From positions 1-64,000 of the forward strand of contig JAYVPW010000006.1 of the NCBI GenBank assembly GCA_043777315.1: a DNA stretch of 64,000 nucleotides, in the 5' to 3' direction. The notes under the pieces were generated by a model. It was not told the DNA's origin. It did no database searches and saw only the letters and a program-made list of their open reading frames with translations. This DNA comes from CAIURC01 sp043777315 (GTDB lineage Bacteria > Verrucomicrobiota > Verrucomicrobiia > Chthoniobacterales > Chthoniobacteraceae). Positions 25,682 to 33,846 of the stretch are shown here, one piece after another; the first letter of the stretch is position 1; each line of letters starts with the position of its first letter. Position numbers and translations under genes: made by a program.

Positions 25682-27439
25682 ATGGGACCACTCCGCCGCC
25701 ACGCTGCCGCGCTCGCCGCGCTGTTGCTCATTGCGCCGGCGGGATTCGGAGCGGCGCTGGAAATCGCGGTGCGACACACCTTCAACGGCGACGCGCTGCT
25801 GCTCGATTCGCTGCGCTATGAAAATGGGGCGGGCGAAACGATGTCGATCACGCGGCTGAGTTACCTGCTCAGCGGCTTCGCGGTGGAGCGCGCGGAAGGC
25901 GGGTGGGTGGAAATGCCGGAGCAGTTCGCGTGGATGGACGCGGCGCGGCGGCGCACGGATTTCCGCCTGGAAGGCGTGCCGGCGGGCGTGTATCGCGCGC
26001 TGCGTTTTCACGTCGGCCCGGATGCGGCGGCGAATGCTTCGGACCCTGCAAAATATCCGGCGGAACATCCGCTGAATGCCAATCTCAACGGCCTGCATTG
26101 GAGCTGGCAGGGCGGCTACATTTTCCTCGCGGTCGAGGGGCATTTCCGCACCGGTGCGGGCGGGGTGAAAGGATACGCGCATCACCTCGCGCGCGATCCG
26201 CAGCGGACGCGGGTCAGCCTGGCGGCGACGCTCGATCTCACGCGGGATGCGGGCGTGTTGCTGGACTTCGATCTCGCCGCGCTGCTGAACGCGCCGCGCC
26301 CGCTCTCGTTTGCACGCGACGGCACTGCCACGCACTCGCGCGAGGGCGATCCGATCGCGGCGGCGCTCGTCGCAAATCTGCCGGGAGCGTTCCGGGTGCG
26401 ACAGGTCACCTCCCCGGAAACCAGCTCAGGCAAAGGGACGCCGGTGCATCCGCTCTTTTTGCCGGAGAAGTTCACGCCGTACCGCTTCACGATGAGCGCG
26501 ACGTTTCCGATCCCTGATTTGCCGCGCGACAACCCGCTCACCGACGAACGCGTGGGCCTCGGAAACGCGCTCTTCCACGACCCCGCGCTCTCCCGCGACG
26601 GCACGATTTCGTGCGCCTCCTGCCACAGCCCCGCGTTTGCGTTTGCCGACGCCCGCCGCTTCAGCGCAGGCGTGCGCGGGCAATCTGGCGCGCGGAATGC
26701 GATGCCGCTTTTCAATCTTGCGTGGAAGACGACTTTTTTCTGGGACGGCCGCTCACCGTCGCTCCGCGCGCAAGCGTTGGTGCCGATCCAAGATCCGGCC
26801 GAGATGGATGAAACGCTCGAGCGCGTCATCGCAAAACTTGCCGCGACGGCGAGCTATCCGCCGCTCTTTCTCGCCGCGTTCGGCTCGCCGGAGATCACCG
26901 CCGAAAAGCTCGGCCTCGCGCTCGAGCAATTCCTTCTCACCCTCACGGCGTTTGACGCAAAATTTGACCGCGCACTGCGCGGCGAAGCGAAGCTGGAGGC
27001 GGATGAACAACGCGGCTTCGAGCTCTTCATGACCGAGTTTGAACCACGCACCGGACAGCGCGGCGCGGACTGCTTTCACTGCCACGGCGGACCGCTCTTC
27101 AGCGATCATCAGTTTCACAACAACGGCCTCTCGCCGACCGCCGACACGGGCCGATTCAAGATCACGCAACTCGAAGCGGACCGCGGGAAATTCTCCACGC
27201 CGAGCCTGCGCAACATCGCCCGCACCGCGCCCTACATGCACGACGGACGCTTCGCCTCGCTCGAGGAAGTCGTCGCGCACTACAGCACTGGCACGCACCG
27301 CAGCCCGACGCTAGACCCCAACCTCGCGAAGCATCCCGATGGCGGCCTCCAACTCAGCGCCGCCGACCAGCGCGCGCTCGTGGCCTTTCTGAAAATCTTG
27401 ACCGACGCGCCCGCTCCTTCCGTCAGCGATGAGCGTTGA
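25682..27439 (+). CDS. MbnP-MbnH fusion: copper-binding domain plus di-heme peroxidase-like enzyme
   Basis: A 585-aa exported protein (signal peptide about 1-24). Residues 25-240 match the MbnP family (RHTFNGDALLLDSLRY, then NGLHWSWQGGYIFLAVEGHF with Trp140 and Trp142). Residues 255-575 are a MauG/cytochrome-c-peroxidase-like di-heme enzyme with CASCH (311-315) and CFHCH (464-468), PLFNLAWKTTFFWDGR, and FKTPSLRN-like FSTPSLRNIARTAPYMHDG. In methanobactin operons MbnH oxidises a Trp of the separate protein MbnP to kynurenine, creating a copper site. Here both are one chain. It follows the YHYH gene by 3 bp, pointing to a joint periplasmic copper function. Confidence 0.85.
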   Translation: MGPLRRHAAALAALLLIAPAGFGAALEIAVRHTFNGDALLLDSLRYENGAGETMSITRLSYLLSGFAVERAEGGWVEMPEQFAWMDAARRRTDFRLEGVPAGVYRALRFHVGPDAAANASDPAKYPAEHPLNANLNGLHWSWQGGYIFLAVEGHFRTGAGGVKGYAHHLARDPQRTRVSLAATLDLTRDAGVLLDFDLAALLNAPRPLSFARDGTATHSREGDPIAAALVANLPGAFRVRQVTSPETSSGKGTPVHPLFLPEKFTPYRFTMSATFPIPDLPRDNPLTDERVGLGNALFHDPALSRDGTISCASCHSPAFAFADARRFSAGVRGQSGARNAMPLFNLAWKTTFFWDGRSPSLRAQALVPIQDPAEMDETLERVIAKLAATASYPPLFLAAFGSPEITAEKLGLALEQFLLTLTAFDAKFDRALRGEAKLEADEQRGFELFMTEFEPRTGQRGADCFHCHGGPLFSDHQFHNNGLSPTADTGRFKITQLEADRGKFSTPSLRNIARTAPYMHDGRFASLEEVVAHYSTGTHRSPTLDPNLAKHPDGGLQLSAADQRALVAFLKILTDAPAPSVSDER

Positions 27440-27471
27440 CGCGGACGCAGCACCGAGCGGGAAAAATCCGG

Positions 27472-28341
27472 CTATTCCTTCGGCCAGTCGCGCCAGAGCC
27501 AGCGCATGGTGTCGGGGAAAAGGGACGCGCCTTGTTTTCCCGAATGCCCGCCGTCGCCAAGTTTGAAGTCGTAGTCGTAGCCGGCGAATTTCAGCGCGGC
27601 GGCCATGTCCTGATTCGAGAGCGGCCAGTTGCCGTGGAGATTGTCGAGGTCGTTCGAGCCGTCCTGGAGGAAGACGCGAATCGGTTTCGGGTGGCCTTTG
27701 GTCTGGCGGATTTGCGCGGGGTAAACGTAGCCGCCGCGGATGTTCGTGAAGCTGCCGATCCAGCTCACGACTTTATGCACCCGCTCGGGGCGCTCCCACG
27801 CGACGGTGAAGGCCGCGATGCCGCCGCTGCTCAGCCCGGCGGTGGCCCAGCCGTCGGGATTCTTCGTGAGGTTGTAGCTTTTGGCGACGAGCGGGACGAT
27901 TTCGTCGAGGACGAATTTGGCGTTCGCATCGCCGAGGCTGTCGTATTCGAAGCTGCGGTTGCTGCGATCCTTGGCGTCGGGCTCGGTGGCCTTGACGTTG
28001 CCGGGATTGAGGAAAATTCCGATCGTCACGGGCATCTCTTTTTTCGCGATGAGGTTGTCGAAGACGACGGGGACGCGGGTGCCGCCGTCCACTTTCGCGT
28101 AGCCGCCGCCGTCGAAGAAAACCATGACGCACGCGGGCTTCGCGGCGTCGTACTGCGCGGGGATGTAGAGCTGCCACTCGTGCGTGGTGCCGGGGAAAAC
28201 CTGGCTGTCGGTGAAGGGCGGCATGGCCTTGAGTTCGCCGTGCGGGACGGCGGGGTTCGGCCGCGAGTCGGGGCCGAGGGGGTAGTCTTCGGCGGCGAAA
28301 CTGGCGGTGGCGAGGGCGAGGAAGGCGAGGAGGAAGCGCAT
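27472..28341 (-). CDS. Secreted esterase, enterochelin-esterase-like
   Basis: A 289-aa exported hydrolase (signal peptide to about AEDYP). It is clearly paralogous to the N-terminal half of the gene at 21517-23292: both share PHG-x-MPP, YIPAQY, RVPVVFDNLIA, EYDSLGD, the nucleophile region GLSSGGIAAFTVAWE (Ser in SSGG), FTNIRGG-YVYP, GNWPL and KFAGYD. The catalytic His is probably in DGGHSGKQGA. No propeller is attached here. It converges with the MbnP-MbnH gene 33 bp away. Confidence 0.88.
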   Translation of the reverse strand: MRFLLAFLALATASFAAEDYPLGPDSRPNPAVPHGELKAMPPFTDSQVFPGTTHEWQLYIPAQYDAAKPACVMVFFDGGGYAKVDGGTRVPVVFDNLIAKKEMPVTIGIFLNPGNVKATEPDAKDRSNRSFEYDSLGDANAKFVLDEIVPLVAKSYNLTKNPDGWATAGLSSGGIAAFTVAWERPERVHKVVSWIGSFTNIRGGYVYPAQIRQTKGHPKPIRVFLQDGSNDLDNLHGNWPLSNQDMAAALKFAGYDYDFKLGDGGHSGKQGASLFPDTMRWLWRDWPKE

Positions 28342-28383
28342 GGGGCAGGGGATTTAGCGGAGGCGGCGGATGGGGAGAAGGGG

Positions 28384-28491
28384 AAAACGTCGAACGTCGA
28401 ACGTCGAACGTCGAACGTCGAACGTCGAAGTTCAGAAAAAGGCATCGGACGCGGAGATTCTTTACTTCGACGTTCGACGTTCGACGTTCTG
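28384..28491. repeat. Hairpin with tandem CGTCGAAC arms
   Basis: Five or so CGTCGAAC units on the left (28386-28429) face about three on the right (28464-28490) in inverted orientation, with a 35-bp loop. Same unit as the hairpin at 14434-14634. It lies between divergent genes, so any promoter of the cyclase-family gene at 28503 must be within or before it. Confidence 0.9.
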
Positions 28492-28502
28492 CCGCTTCTC
28501 CC

Positions 28503-29138
28503 ATGCGTTTCATCGATCTCACCCATCCGCTCCGCGACGGGCTGCCTTCATTCCCCAGCGACCCGCAGCTTTCGATCACCTCGCACGCGACGATCGCGGC
28601 GGATCGCTGCAACGTGTCGAAGATCACGATGGGGTCGCACCAGGGGACGCACCTCGATGCGATGGCGCATTTCGTCGATGGGGGGAAGACGCTCGACGAG
28701 ATGCCGCTCGAATGGTTCTGCGGACCGGCGCGCGTGCTGCGGATGCCGAAGGCCGCGGGCGAGGAGATCACGGCGGAGGATTTTGCGGCGCACGAGGCTG
28801 TGCTGACGCCGGGTGCGCGGATTCTGGTGGCGACGGGCTGGGAGCGGGAGTTCGGGAGCGAGCGCTACTTCACGGACTTCCCGTCGATGACGCAGGAAGC
28901 CGCGCGCTACCTTGCTTCGCGCAAGTTGCGCCTCATCGGCATGGATCTCCCGACGCCGGGCCGCGACTACTTTGAAATCCACCACATCCTGCTCGCGGCG
29001 GAGGTGGAGATGGTGATCGTGGAATCGCTCGCGAATCTCGCGGCGCTGCCGGACGGGGAGTTCACGTTCATCGGGTTCCCGCTGAACTTCGCCGGCCGCG
29101 ACGGGTCGCCCATCCGCGCGGTGGCGGTGGTGGCGTAG
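28503..29138 (+). CDS. Cyclase-family metal hydrolase (kynurenine-formamidase-like)
   Basis: A 211-aa protein of the cyclase superfamily, which hydrolyses amide bonds with a metal pair. The metal motif is GSHQGTHLDAMAHF (HxGTHxDxxxH), and DLTHPL and GMDLPTPG are also conserved. Known relatives include KynB, isatin hydrolase and others. The D-x-P-x-H proline is replaced (DAMAH). Substrate unknown. Its closeness to an enzyme that may form kynurenine is probably coincidence, since the latter stays protein-bound. Confidence 0.88.
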   Translation: MRFIDLTHPLRDGLPSFPSDPQLSITSHATIAADRCNVSKITMGSHQGTHLDAMAHFVDGGKTLDEMPLEWFCGPARVLRMPKAAGEEITAEDFAAHEAVLTPGARILVATGWEREFGSERYFTDFPSMTQEAARYLASRKLRLIGMDLPTPGRDYFEIHHILLAAEVEMVIVESLANLAALPDGEFTFIGFPLNFAGRDGSPIRAVAVVA

Positions 29139-29188
29139 CGGCGGAAAGAAGGCTTGCGCTGCACGGCGGTCGCGCGGTTTTTTCAGGG

Positions 29189-29401
29189 ATGATGTTCCTC
29201 CGATCCGCCGGACTGCTCGCCGCCGCGGGCGCGCTCTCCCTCGCCGGCTGCAGCAACGGCCGCGACGACGCGTATTACGAACGAGAGGCCGCCGTCATGG
29301 CCGCGCAGGCCGAAGGAACCGAGCTCAAACCCGCCAGCAACGAACGCGCCGATGCCGCGGCCCCGCGCGATGCTGAAAGCGAGCCGGCCCCGAATCGCTG
29401 A
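29189..29401 (+). CDS. Small lipoprotein
   Basis: A 70-aa protein: hydrophobic leader and lipobox SLAGC (Cys about 21), then a short charged, Ala/Glu-rich tail (DDAYYEREAAVMAAQAEG). Only about 50 residues remain after processing. No known family. Similar tiny lipoproteins (entericidin-like in size only) occur widely. Confidence 0.6.
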   Translation: MMFLRSAGLLAAAGALSLAGCSNGRDDAYYEREAAVMAAQAEGTELKPASNERADAAAPRDAESEPAPNR

Positions 29402-29487
29402 GTTGCTTTTCCGCCGAATGGGAGGAAAAAAGTTGCTCACCGCAGCCGGAACCAACAAACCCCGGCCGCGGACAAAAACCACATCAC

Positions 29488-29805
29488 ATGAAAAAACTAG
29501 CACTCCTCAGTTCAACTCTCCTCGCCGCCCTGACTCTCTCAGCGAGCGCCGATGCGACCAAGATCCAAGGCGAAGCGGTCTGCGCCAAGTGCAACCTGAA
29601 GCAGGCCGACGCCTGCCAGATGGCGATCAAAGTCACCGACGCCAGCGGCAAATCCGAGACGATCCTCGCCGACAACAATTCCGTCGCGAAGGACTTCCAC
29701 TCCACCATCTGCAAAAAATCCGCGAAGGTGGAAGCGGAGGGAACGATCACCGAAAAAGACGGCAAGAAAACGATCGCCCTAACGAAAGTGGACGAGGCGA
29801 AGTAG
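29488..29805 (+). CDS. Small secreted CxxC protein
   Basis: A 105-aa exported protein (signal peptide ending about SASA). The mature part has GEAVCAKCNLKQADACQMAI, with CxxC plus a third Cys, and a fourth Cys in STICKKS. It then ends VEAEGTITEKDGKKTIALTKV, a beta pattern like small OB-fold proteins. Similar short proteins of the DUF6370 type are known in Bacteroidetes, Planctomycetes and Verrucomicrobia. Metal or redox binding is possible. A strong terminator follows at 29821. Confidence 0.75.
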   Translation: MKKLALLSSTLLAALTLSASADATKIQGEAVCAKCNLKQADACQMAIKVTDASGKSETILADNNSVAKDFHSTICKKSAKVEAEGTITEKDGKKTIALTKVDEAK

Positions 29806-29820
29806 GCGCGCAAATTCACC

Positions 29821-29861
29821 AAAACGCCCTCCCGCAGTGATGCGGTGAGGGCGTTTTTTTT
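29821..29861 (+). terminator. Rho-independent terminator
   Basis: AAAACGCCCTC and GAGGGCG flank CCGCAGTGATGCGG, followed by eight T. It ends the CxxC-protein transcript 5 bp before the next gene. Confidence 0.92.
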
Positions 29862-29866
29862 AGCAA

Positions 29867-30802
29867 ATGCGTCGCGCGATTCTTTTGCGATCCTCCGGCG
29901 AGCTGGGCAATCGGCTGGTGATTTACAGTCATTTGCTCGCGCTCGGATTGGAATATCGCGTCCCGGTGACGAACCTTTCGTTCTGGCGCTACGCGCACTT
30001 TTTCGAGCCGCCGCCCGCGCTTTCGGAGCGACCGTGGCGGCGATGCGGCAGCGCGAATGCGGGTGCGGGGTGGAGCGAGCAGGCGCTCCGCGAAGTCCTG
30101 CAAATGAGGCTGCTGCGGGGCTTGCGGCAGCGCTGCGAATTCGACGGCGCGGTCGTCTGCGGGCCGAAGGCGCTGCTGATGCGGGCGTTGAGCGCATTGA
30201 TCACGCGCTACTTTCGGCGGAGCGAGCGCACGGGCGCATTCGGATTATCGGTGCGGGAAAATCGGGCGTTCCTGCTCAGTCGCAGCCTGTCCGACGTGCC
30301 GCTGATGAATGCGGCTTTGGTGGCAAAACACGCGGCGGCCATTCGCTCGCGTTTTCGTCTGCGCGCGGAGTTGCGCGAGCGGGTCGCGGATTGCATCGAG
30401 CCGCTGAAAAGGGAATGCACCATGCTCGTCGGCGTGCATTTGCGCCGCGGCGATTACAGCGGTTATCGGGGCGGACAGTGGTTCTTCGACAGCCCGGTCT
30501 TTCGCCGCCTGATGCTCCACGTCGCCGCCCTTTTTCCCGAGAAACGCGTCGTCTTTCTGCTCGCGTCGAACGAACCGCTCGACCTCGCGGAGTTCCCCGG
30601 ACTCGAGGTCCGCGAAGCGCCGGGACACCTCGCGTTCGACATGTATTGCCTCGCGGAATGCGACCTGATCCTCGGCCCGCCGAGCACCTTTTCCGGCTGG
30701 GCCAGCTTCATCGGCGAGCCGCCGATATACTTCATCCAGGATGCGACGAGCCTGCCGACGCTCGCGGAGTTGCAAGATGTCTGGCTGCCGCAACTGCTCT
30801 GA
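29867..30802 (+). CDS. Glycosyltransferase, alpha-1,2-fucosyltransferase-like
   Basis: A 311-aa protein with the donor-binding motif VGVHLRRGDY (H-x-R-R-x-D-Y, shared by GT11 alpha-1,2- and related fucosyltransferases) and the C-terminal GPPSTFSGWASFIGEPP, where a GT11 enzyme has its S-T-F-S-W-W-like motif. The N-terminal GELGNRLVIYSHLLAL is also a GT11-like pattern. Predicted to add fucose or a related sugar to a surface polysaccharide. No cell-wall gene cluster adjoins it. GDP-fucose use is inferred from family only. Confidence 0.75.
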   Translation: MRRAILLRSSGELGNRLVIYSHLLALGLEYRVPVTNLSFWRYAHFFEPPPALSERPWRRCGSANAGAGWSEQALREVLQMRLLRGLRQRCEFDGAVVCGPKALLMRALSALITRYFRRSERTGAFGLSVRENRAFLLSRSLSDVPLMNAALVAKHAAAIRSRFRLRAELRERVADCIEPLKRECTMLVGVHLRRGDYSGYRGGQWFFDSPVFRRLMLHVAALFPEKRVVFLLASNEPLDLAEFPGLEVREAPGHLAFDMYCLAECDLILGPPSTFSGWASFIGEPPIYFIQDATSLPTLAELQDVWLPQLL

Positions 30803-30821
30803 ACGCCGCTGTCGCAAAATG

Positions 30822-30852
30822 GAAACGCCCCGACTTTCGTCGGGGCGTTTCG
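30822..30852. terminator. Bidirectional terminator
   Basis: GAAACGCCCCGAC TTTC GTCGGGGCGTTTC is a perfect hairpin between convergent genes, with A and T tracts on both sides. Confidence 0.9.
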
Positions 30853-30878
30853 AATACTGAATCGGTTGCGGGAAGCGC

Positions 30879-31211
30879 TTAGTAGCGGCGCTCGCGGCCA
30901 CCACCACCGCCGCCGCCGCCGCCGCCGCCGAAGTCGCGGCGAGGACCGCCGCCGGTGCGATCTTCACGAGGACGAGCCTCGTTGACCGTCAACGGACGAC
31001 CCTGGACGTTCTTGCCGTTGAAGAGGCTGATCGCCTTCTGGGCTTCTTCGTCCGTGGACATGGTGACGAAGGCGAATCCGCGGGATTTGCCCGTGAATTT
31101 GTCCTGCATGAGCGCAGCTTCCTGCACGGTGCCGGCTTCGGAGAAGAGATCCTGGAGTTCGATCTCGGTGGCGTCGAAGGAGAGGTTCCCGACGTAGAGT
31201 TTTGATGCCAT
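30879..31211 (-). CDS. RRM-type RNA-binding protein
   Basis: A 110-aa protein. Residues 3-80 are an RNA recognition motif with RNP2 KLYVGNLSF and RNP1 KSRGFAFVTM. The tail has a run of 11 glycines then RERRY, like cyanobacterial Rbp and plant glycine-rich RNA-binding proteins. It probably acts as an RNA chaperone, for instance in cold. The long leader upstream (31212-31400) has no gene and could carry regulatory structure, as in cold-inducible relatives. Confidence 0.95.
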   Translation of the reverse strand: MASKLYVGNLSFDATEIELQDLFSEAGTVQEAALMQDKFTGKSRGFAFVTMSTDEEAQKAISLFNGKNVQGRPLTVNEARPREDRTGGGPRRDFGGGGGGGGGGGRERRY

Positions 31212-31406
31212 ACTGAGTTGTGTTTCTAAACAAAAGTGGAGCTTCTGCGGCTGTTTCCGGTCTCGGATTTCAAACTGCCACTGGAAGTTGCGCGGAACTT
31301 ACCCGCGCGGCTCACACAACTAGCAATCCACCAACTACTGAACTTTAACTCTAACTTTTGCGAGCGGCAGTGGAGCAGCGGCGAAGTCGATGTCAAGCGG
31401 GGATTT

Positions 31407-31680
31407 CTGACCGCGGATGGCGCGGATTTCACGGGTGAAAGGATGAGCGGGCGAATTGGTCGGATGGCTCGTAAAATCCGCCGGAATGACGGAGGGATGA
31501 GTCCGCGAAATCACGCGAAATCACGCAAAAGGACGGAGTTGATTTTCGCGTGATTTCGCGTGATTTCGCGGACCAAATTCGATCTGGCTGGCCCCCAGTG
31601 GCCGAGATCCCATGTCCAAGGATGCGTCGCGATCCGCCTTTCCCGTCCTCGCCATCCGCATGATCCGCGGTGAAAATTCC
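31407..31680. repeat. Nested palindrome with tandem arms
   Basis: Outer arms ACCGCGGATGGCGCGGATTT (from 31410) and a mirrored version (to about 31672). Inner arms CCGCGAAATCACGCGAAATCACGC (31503-31526) and their mirror (31545-31573) are near-perfect. It fills most of the gap between the RRM gene and folD. No gene seen. Confidence 0.85.
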
Positions 31681-31739
31681 GCCCGAAATCCCTTTCGGAT
31701 TCCCCGCGCGAAAGGGCGCGGCTACAAACTCTGCGCTTC

Positions 31740-32618
31740 ATGGAACTCATCGACGGCAAACTCATCGCGCAGAGGATCAACGAAGAGTCGCGCGCGGCGA
31801 TCGCGGAACTCAAAACGCGCGGGGTCGTGCCGGGGCTGGCCGTGGTGCTGGTCGGCGATGATCCCGCGTCGCGGGCGTATGTCCGTGCAAAGGACAGGAT
31901 GTGTCAGGAGCTCGGGATGCACTCGATCAAGCACGAGCTGCCGGCGGCGACTTCGCAGGACGACTTGTTCCAAGTCGTGCGGACGCTGAATGCCGACCCG
32001 GCCATTCACGGAATCCTCGTGCAGTCGCCGCCGCCGAAGCACATCGACGAGCGGGCGGTGGTCGAGGCGATCGACCCGCGGAAAGACGTGGATGGTTTTC
32101 ATCCGGTGAACGTGGCGAAGCTCGCGCTCGGGGATCGCGACGGGTTCGTGCCGTGCACGCCGCTGGGTTGTCAGCGGCTGTTGATCGAGTCGGGAATCGA
32201 GACGGCGGGCGCGCATGTCGTGGTGCTCGGGCGAAGCATGATCGTCGGCAAACCGCTCGCGCTTTTGCTGATGCAAAAAGGGCGCGGCGGCGACGCGACG
32301 GTGACAGTCGCACACTCGCGGACGCGCGATCTCGCGGGCGTTTGCCGGTCGGCGGACATCCTGATTGCCGCGATCGGGCAGCCGCGGTTTGTGAAGGAGA
32401 ATTTTGTCCGCGACGGCGCGGTGGTCATCGATGTCGGGATCAATCGCATCGACGACCCGACGGCGGCGAAAGGCTCGCGGCTGGTCGGCGATGTGGCGTT
32501 CGACGAGGTCGCGCCGAAGTGCCGCGCGATCACCCCGGTGCCGGGCGGCGTCGGGCCGATGACCATCGCGATGTTGATCGCGAACACGATCAGCTCCGCG
32601 CAGCGATTTGCAGGGTAG
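31740..32618 (+). CDS. folD: Methylenetetrahydrofolate dehydrogenase/cyclohydrolase
   Basis: A 292-aa bifunctional enzyme that interconverts methylene-, methenyl- and formyl-tetrahydrofolate. Motifs present: VLVGDDPASRAYVRAKDRMCQELG (with the Lys of the active site in YVRAKDR), GILVQSPPPKHID, DVDGFHPVN, VVLGRSMIVGKPLALLL and TPVPGGVGPMTIAML. Standard length. Its last codon and stop (GGG TAG) belong to the palindromic element starting at 32613. It connects functionally with the SHMT domain at 13-14 kb, which produces its substrate. Confidence 0.97.
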   Translation: MELIDGKLIAQRINEESRAAIAELKTRGVVPGLAVVLVGDDPASRAYVRAKDRMCQELGMHSIKHELPAATSQDDLFQVVRTLNADPAIHGILVQSPPPKHIDERAVVEAIDPRKDVDGFHPVNVAKLALGDRDGFVPCTPLGCQRLLIESGIETAGAHVVVLGRSMIVGKPLALLLMQKGRGGDATVTVAHSRTRDLAGVCRSADILIAAIGQPRFVKENFVRDGAVVIDVGINRIDDPTAAKGSRLVGDVAFDEVAPKCRAITPVPGGVGPMTIAMLIANTISSAQRFAG

Positions 32619-32757
32619 CGCACTCGTCTCGAGTGCTGGTTTCGGCGTCCCGCCGAAACGAACTTGCGAAATCGTTTCGCCGCCGAAAATCACTCGCTCA
32701 AGAAAGTTCGTCGAGGCGGGACGCCTCGACCAGCACTCGGGACGAGTGCGCTACCCG
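32613..32757. repeat. GGGTAGCGCACTCG palindromic element, copy 1
   Basis: A 145-bp element whose ends GGGTAGCGCACTCGTC and its mirror pair over about 30 bp. Inside each arm is a small palindrome, GTTTCGGCGTCCCGCCGAAAC in one and GTCGAGGCGGGACGCCTCGAC in the other. Copies at 39744-39903 and 61466-61610. This copy supplies the folD stop codon. Confidence 0.92.
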
Positions 32758-32779
32758 GACCTCGCCTGTCGCGCGCCGA

Positions 32780-33793
32780 TTACCGTTTCTTCGCCGGCGT
32801 GGGCACGCGGAGGCGGGCGGAGGGAGCGGGGAGCCGGTCGTCGGGATACTTTTTTGTCGCGGGCCAGATGAGCCGCCACGGCTGGTGTTTCACGAGGGCG
32901 CTGGCTTGTTCGAGGTTGCTACCGACGGCAGAAAACTTCGGCCCGAGCTCGCCGACGACAGTGTTCAGCCGCTCGGAGACCTTCTGAAAATTGCCGAGCG
33001 TGCGGTCGATGTTTTTGTTGTTGGCGAGGTCGCCGGTGAACTTCTCCGCGTTCTTCATCGTCTTCGCGAGCGAGCCTTCGGGGCCGGTGAGCTCGTTGAG
33101 ATTGCTCATCGACTTGTCCAGCTTGCCGCCCTCGCCGGTGAGCTTCTCGACGTTCGCGAATGTTTTGCGAAGCGAGCTGTCCGGGCCGCTCAGCTCGTTG
33201 AGATTGGCCCCGAATTCTTTGAACTCGGACATCGCCGCCTGCAGTTTTCCGCCGGGCGAAGTGATGATGTTCAGGTTGGCCGAAGTCACCTGCAGCGTCC
33301 CGAGCGTCTCGGTGAGCTTCGTCATCACGGGATCGATTTTTTCCAAAACCTGCGGCACGGCGTCGGCCAGACCGCGCTGGCGTTCGCCCTGAAAAAACGA
33401 GCCCTCATCGGCGAGTCCCTGCGCCTCACGGCCGTTGCTGAAGTCGATCAGCGTCTCGCCGAGCAGGCTGGTCTGCACCATTTGCACGCGCACATTTTTG
33501 TAAATTTTCGCGGCCGCTCCGACCTTCACTTCGACCAAAACTTCGAACTTCGGGTTGGGCCTTTCAGCCTCGGGGACGGGCGAAAAAATCTGCGTGACCT
33601 GCCCGACTTTGCGCCCCGAGAGGAGCACGGCGGCCCCTTGTTTGATGCCGGCGGCGTTGTCGAAATAGATGCGGTAGGTGTGCTGTTTCGAGAAGACGCC
33701 GGGCGCGCCGAGATAGAGGACGGCGGCCACGAGCGCGGCGACCGAGATGACCACGAGGAGGCCGGTGCGGATTTCCTGACGGCGAATATTCAT
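32780..33793 (-). CDS. mlaD: MCE/MlaD-type lipid transport protein
   Basis: A 337-aa protein. An N-terminal TM (LLVVISVAALVAAVLYL) is followed by a single MCE domain (TYRIYFDNAAGIKQGAAVLLSGRKVGQV), then a long helical stretch with repeated NLNELTGPEGSL-like units (about 190-270) that may form a tube or coiled coil. It should bind phospholipids in the periplasm and dock to the MlaFE-type ABC complex encoded upstream. The Pro/Arg-rich C-terminus is odd and may be low-complexity tail. Confidence 0.9.
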   Translation of the reverse strand: MNIRRQEIRTGLLVVISVAALVAAVLYLGAPGVFSKQHTYRIYFDNAAGIKQGAAVLLSGRKVGQVTQIFSPVPEAERPNPKFEVLVEVKVGAAAKIYKNVRVQMVQTSLLGETLIDFSNGREAQGLADEGSFFQGERQRGLADAVPQVLEKIDPVMTKLTETLGTLQVTSANLNIITSPGGKLQAAMSEFKEFGANLNELSGPDSSLRKTFANVEKLTGEGGKLDKSMSNLNELTGPEGSLAKTMKNAEKFTGDLANNKNIDRTLGNFQKVSERLNTVVGELGPKFSAVGSNLEQASALVKHQPWRLIWPATKKYPDDRLPAPSARLRVPTPAKKR

Positions 33794-33846
33794 GCGGAAT
33801 GGCGATTCAAGGCTGGTTCGAAATTGTCGGAAAAATCCATAAGCGA

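Noticed and set aside
30898..30935. Trinucleotide (CCG) repeat
   Set aside because: It is the coding sequence of the glycine run in the RRM protein, common in that family.
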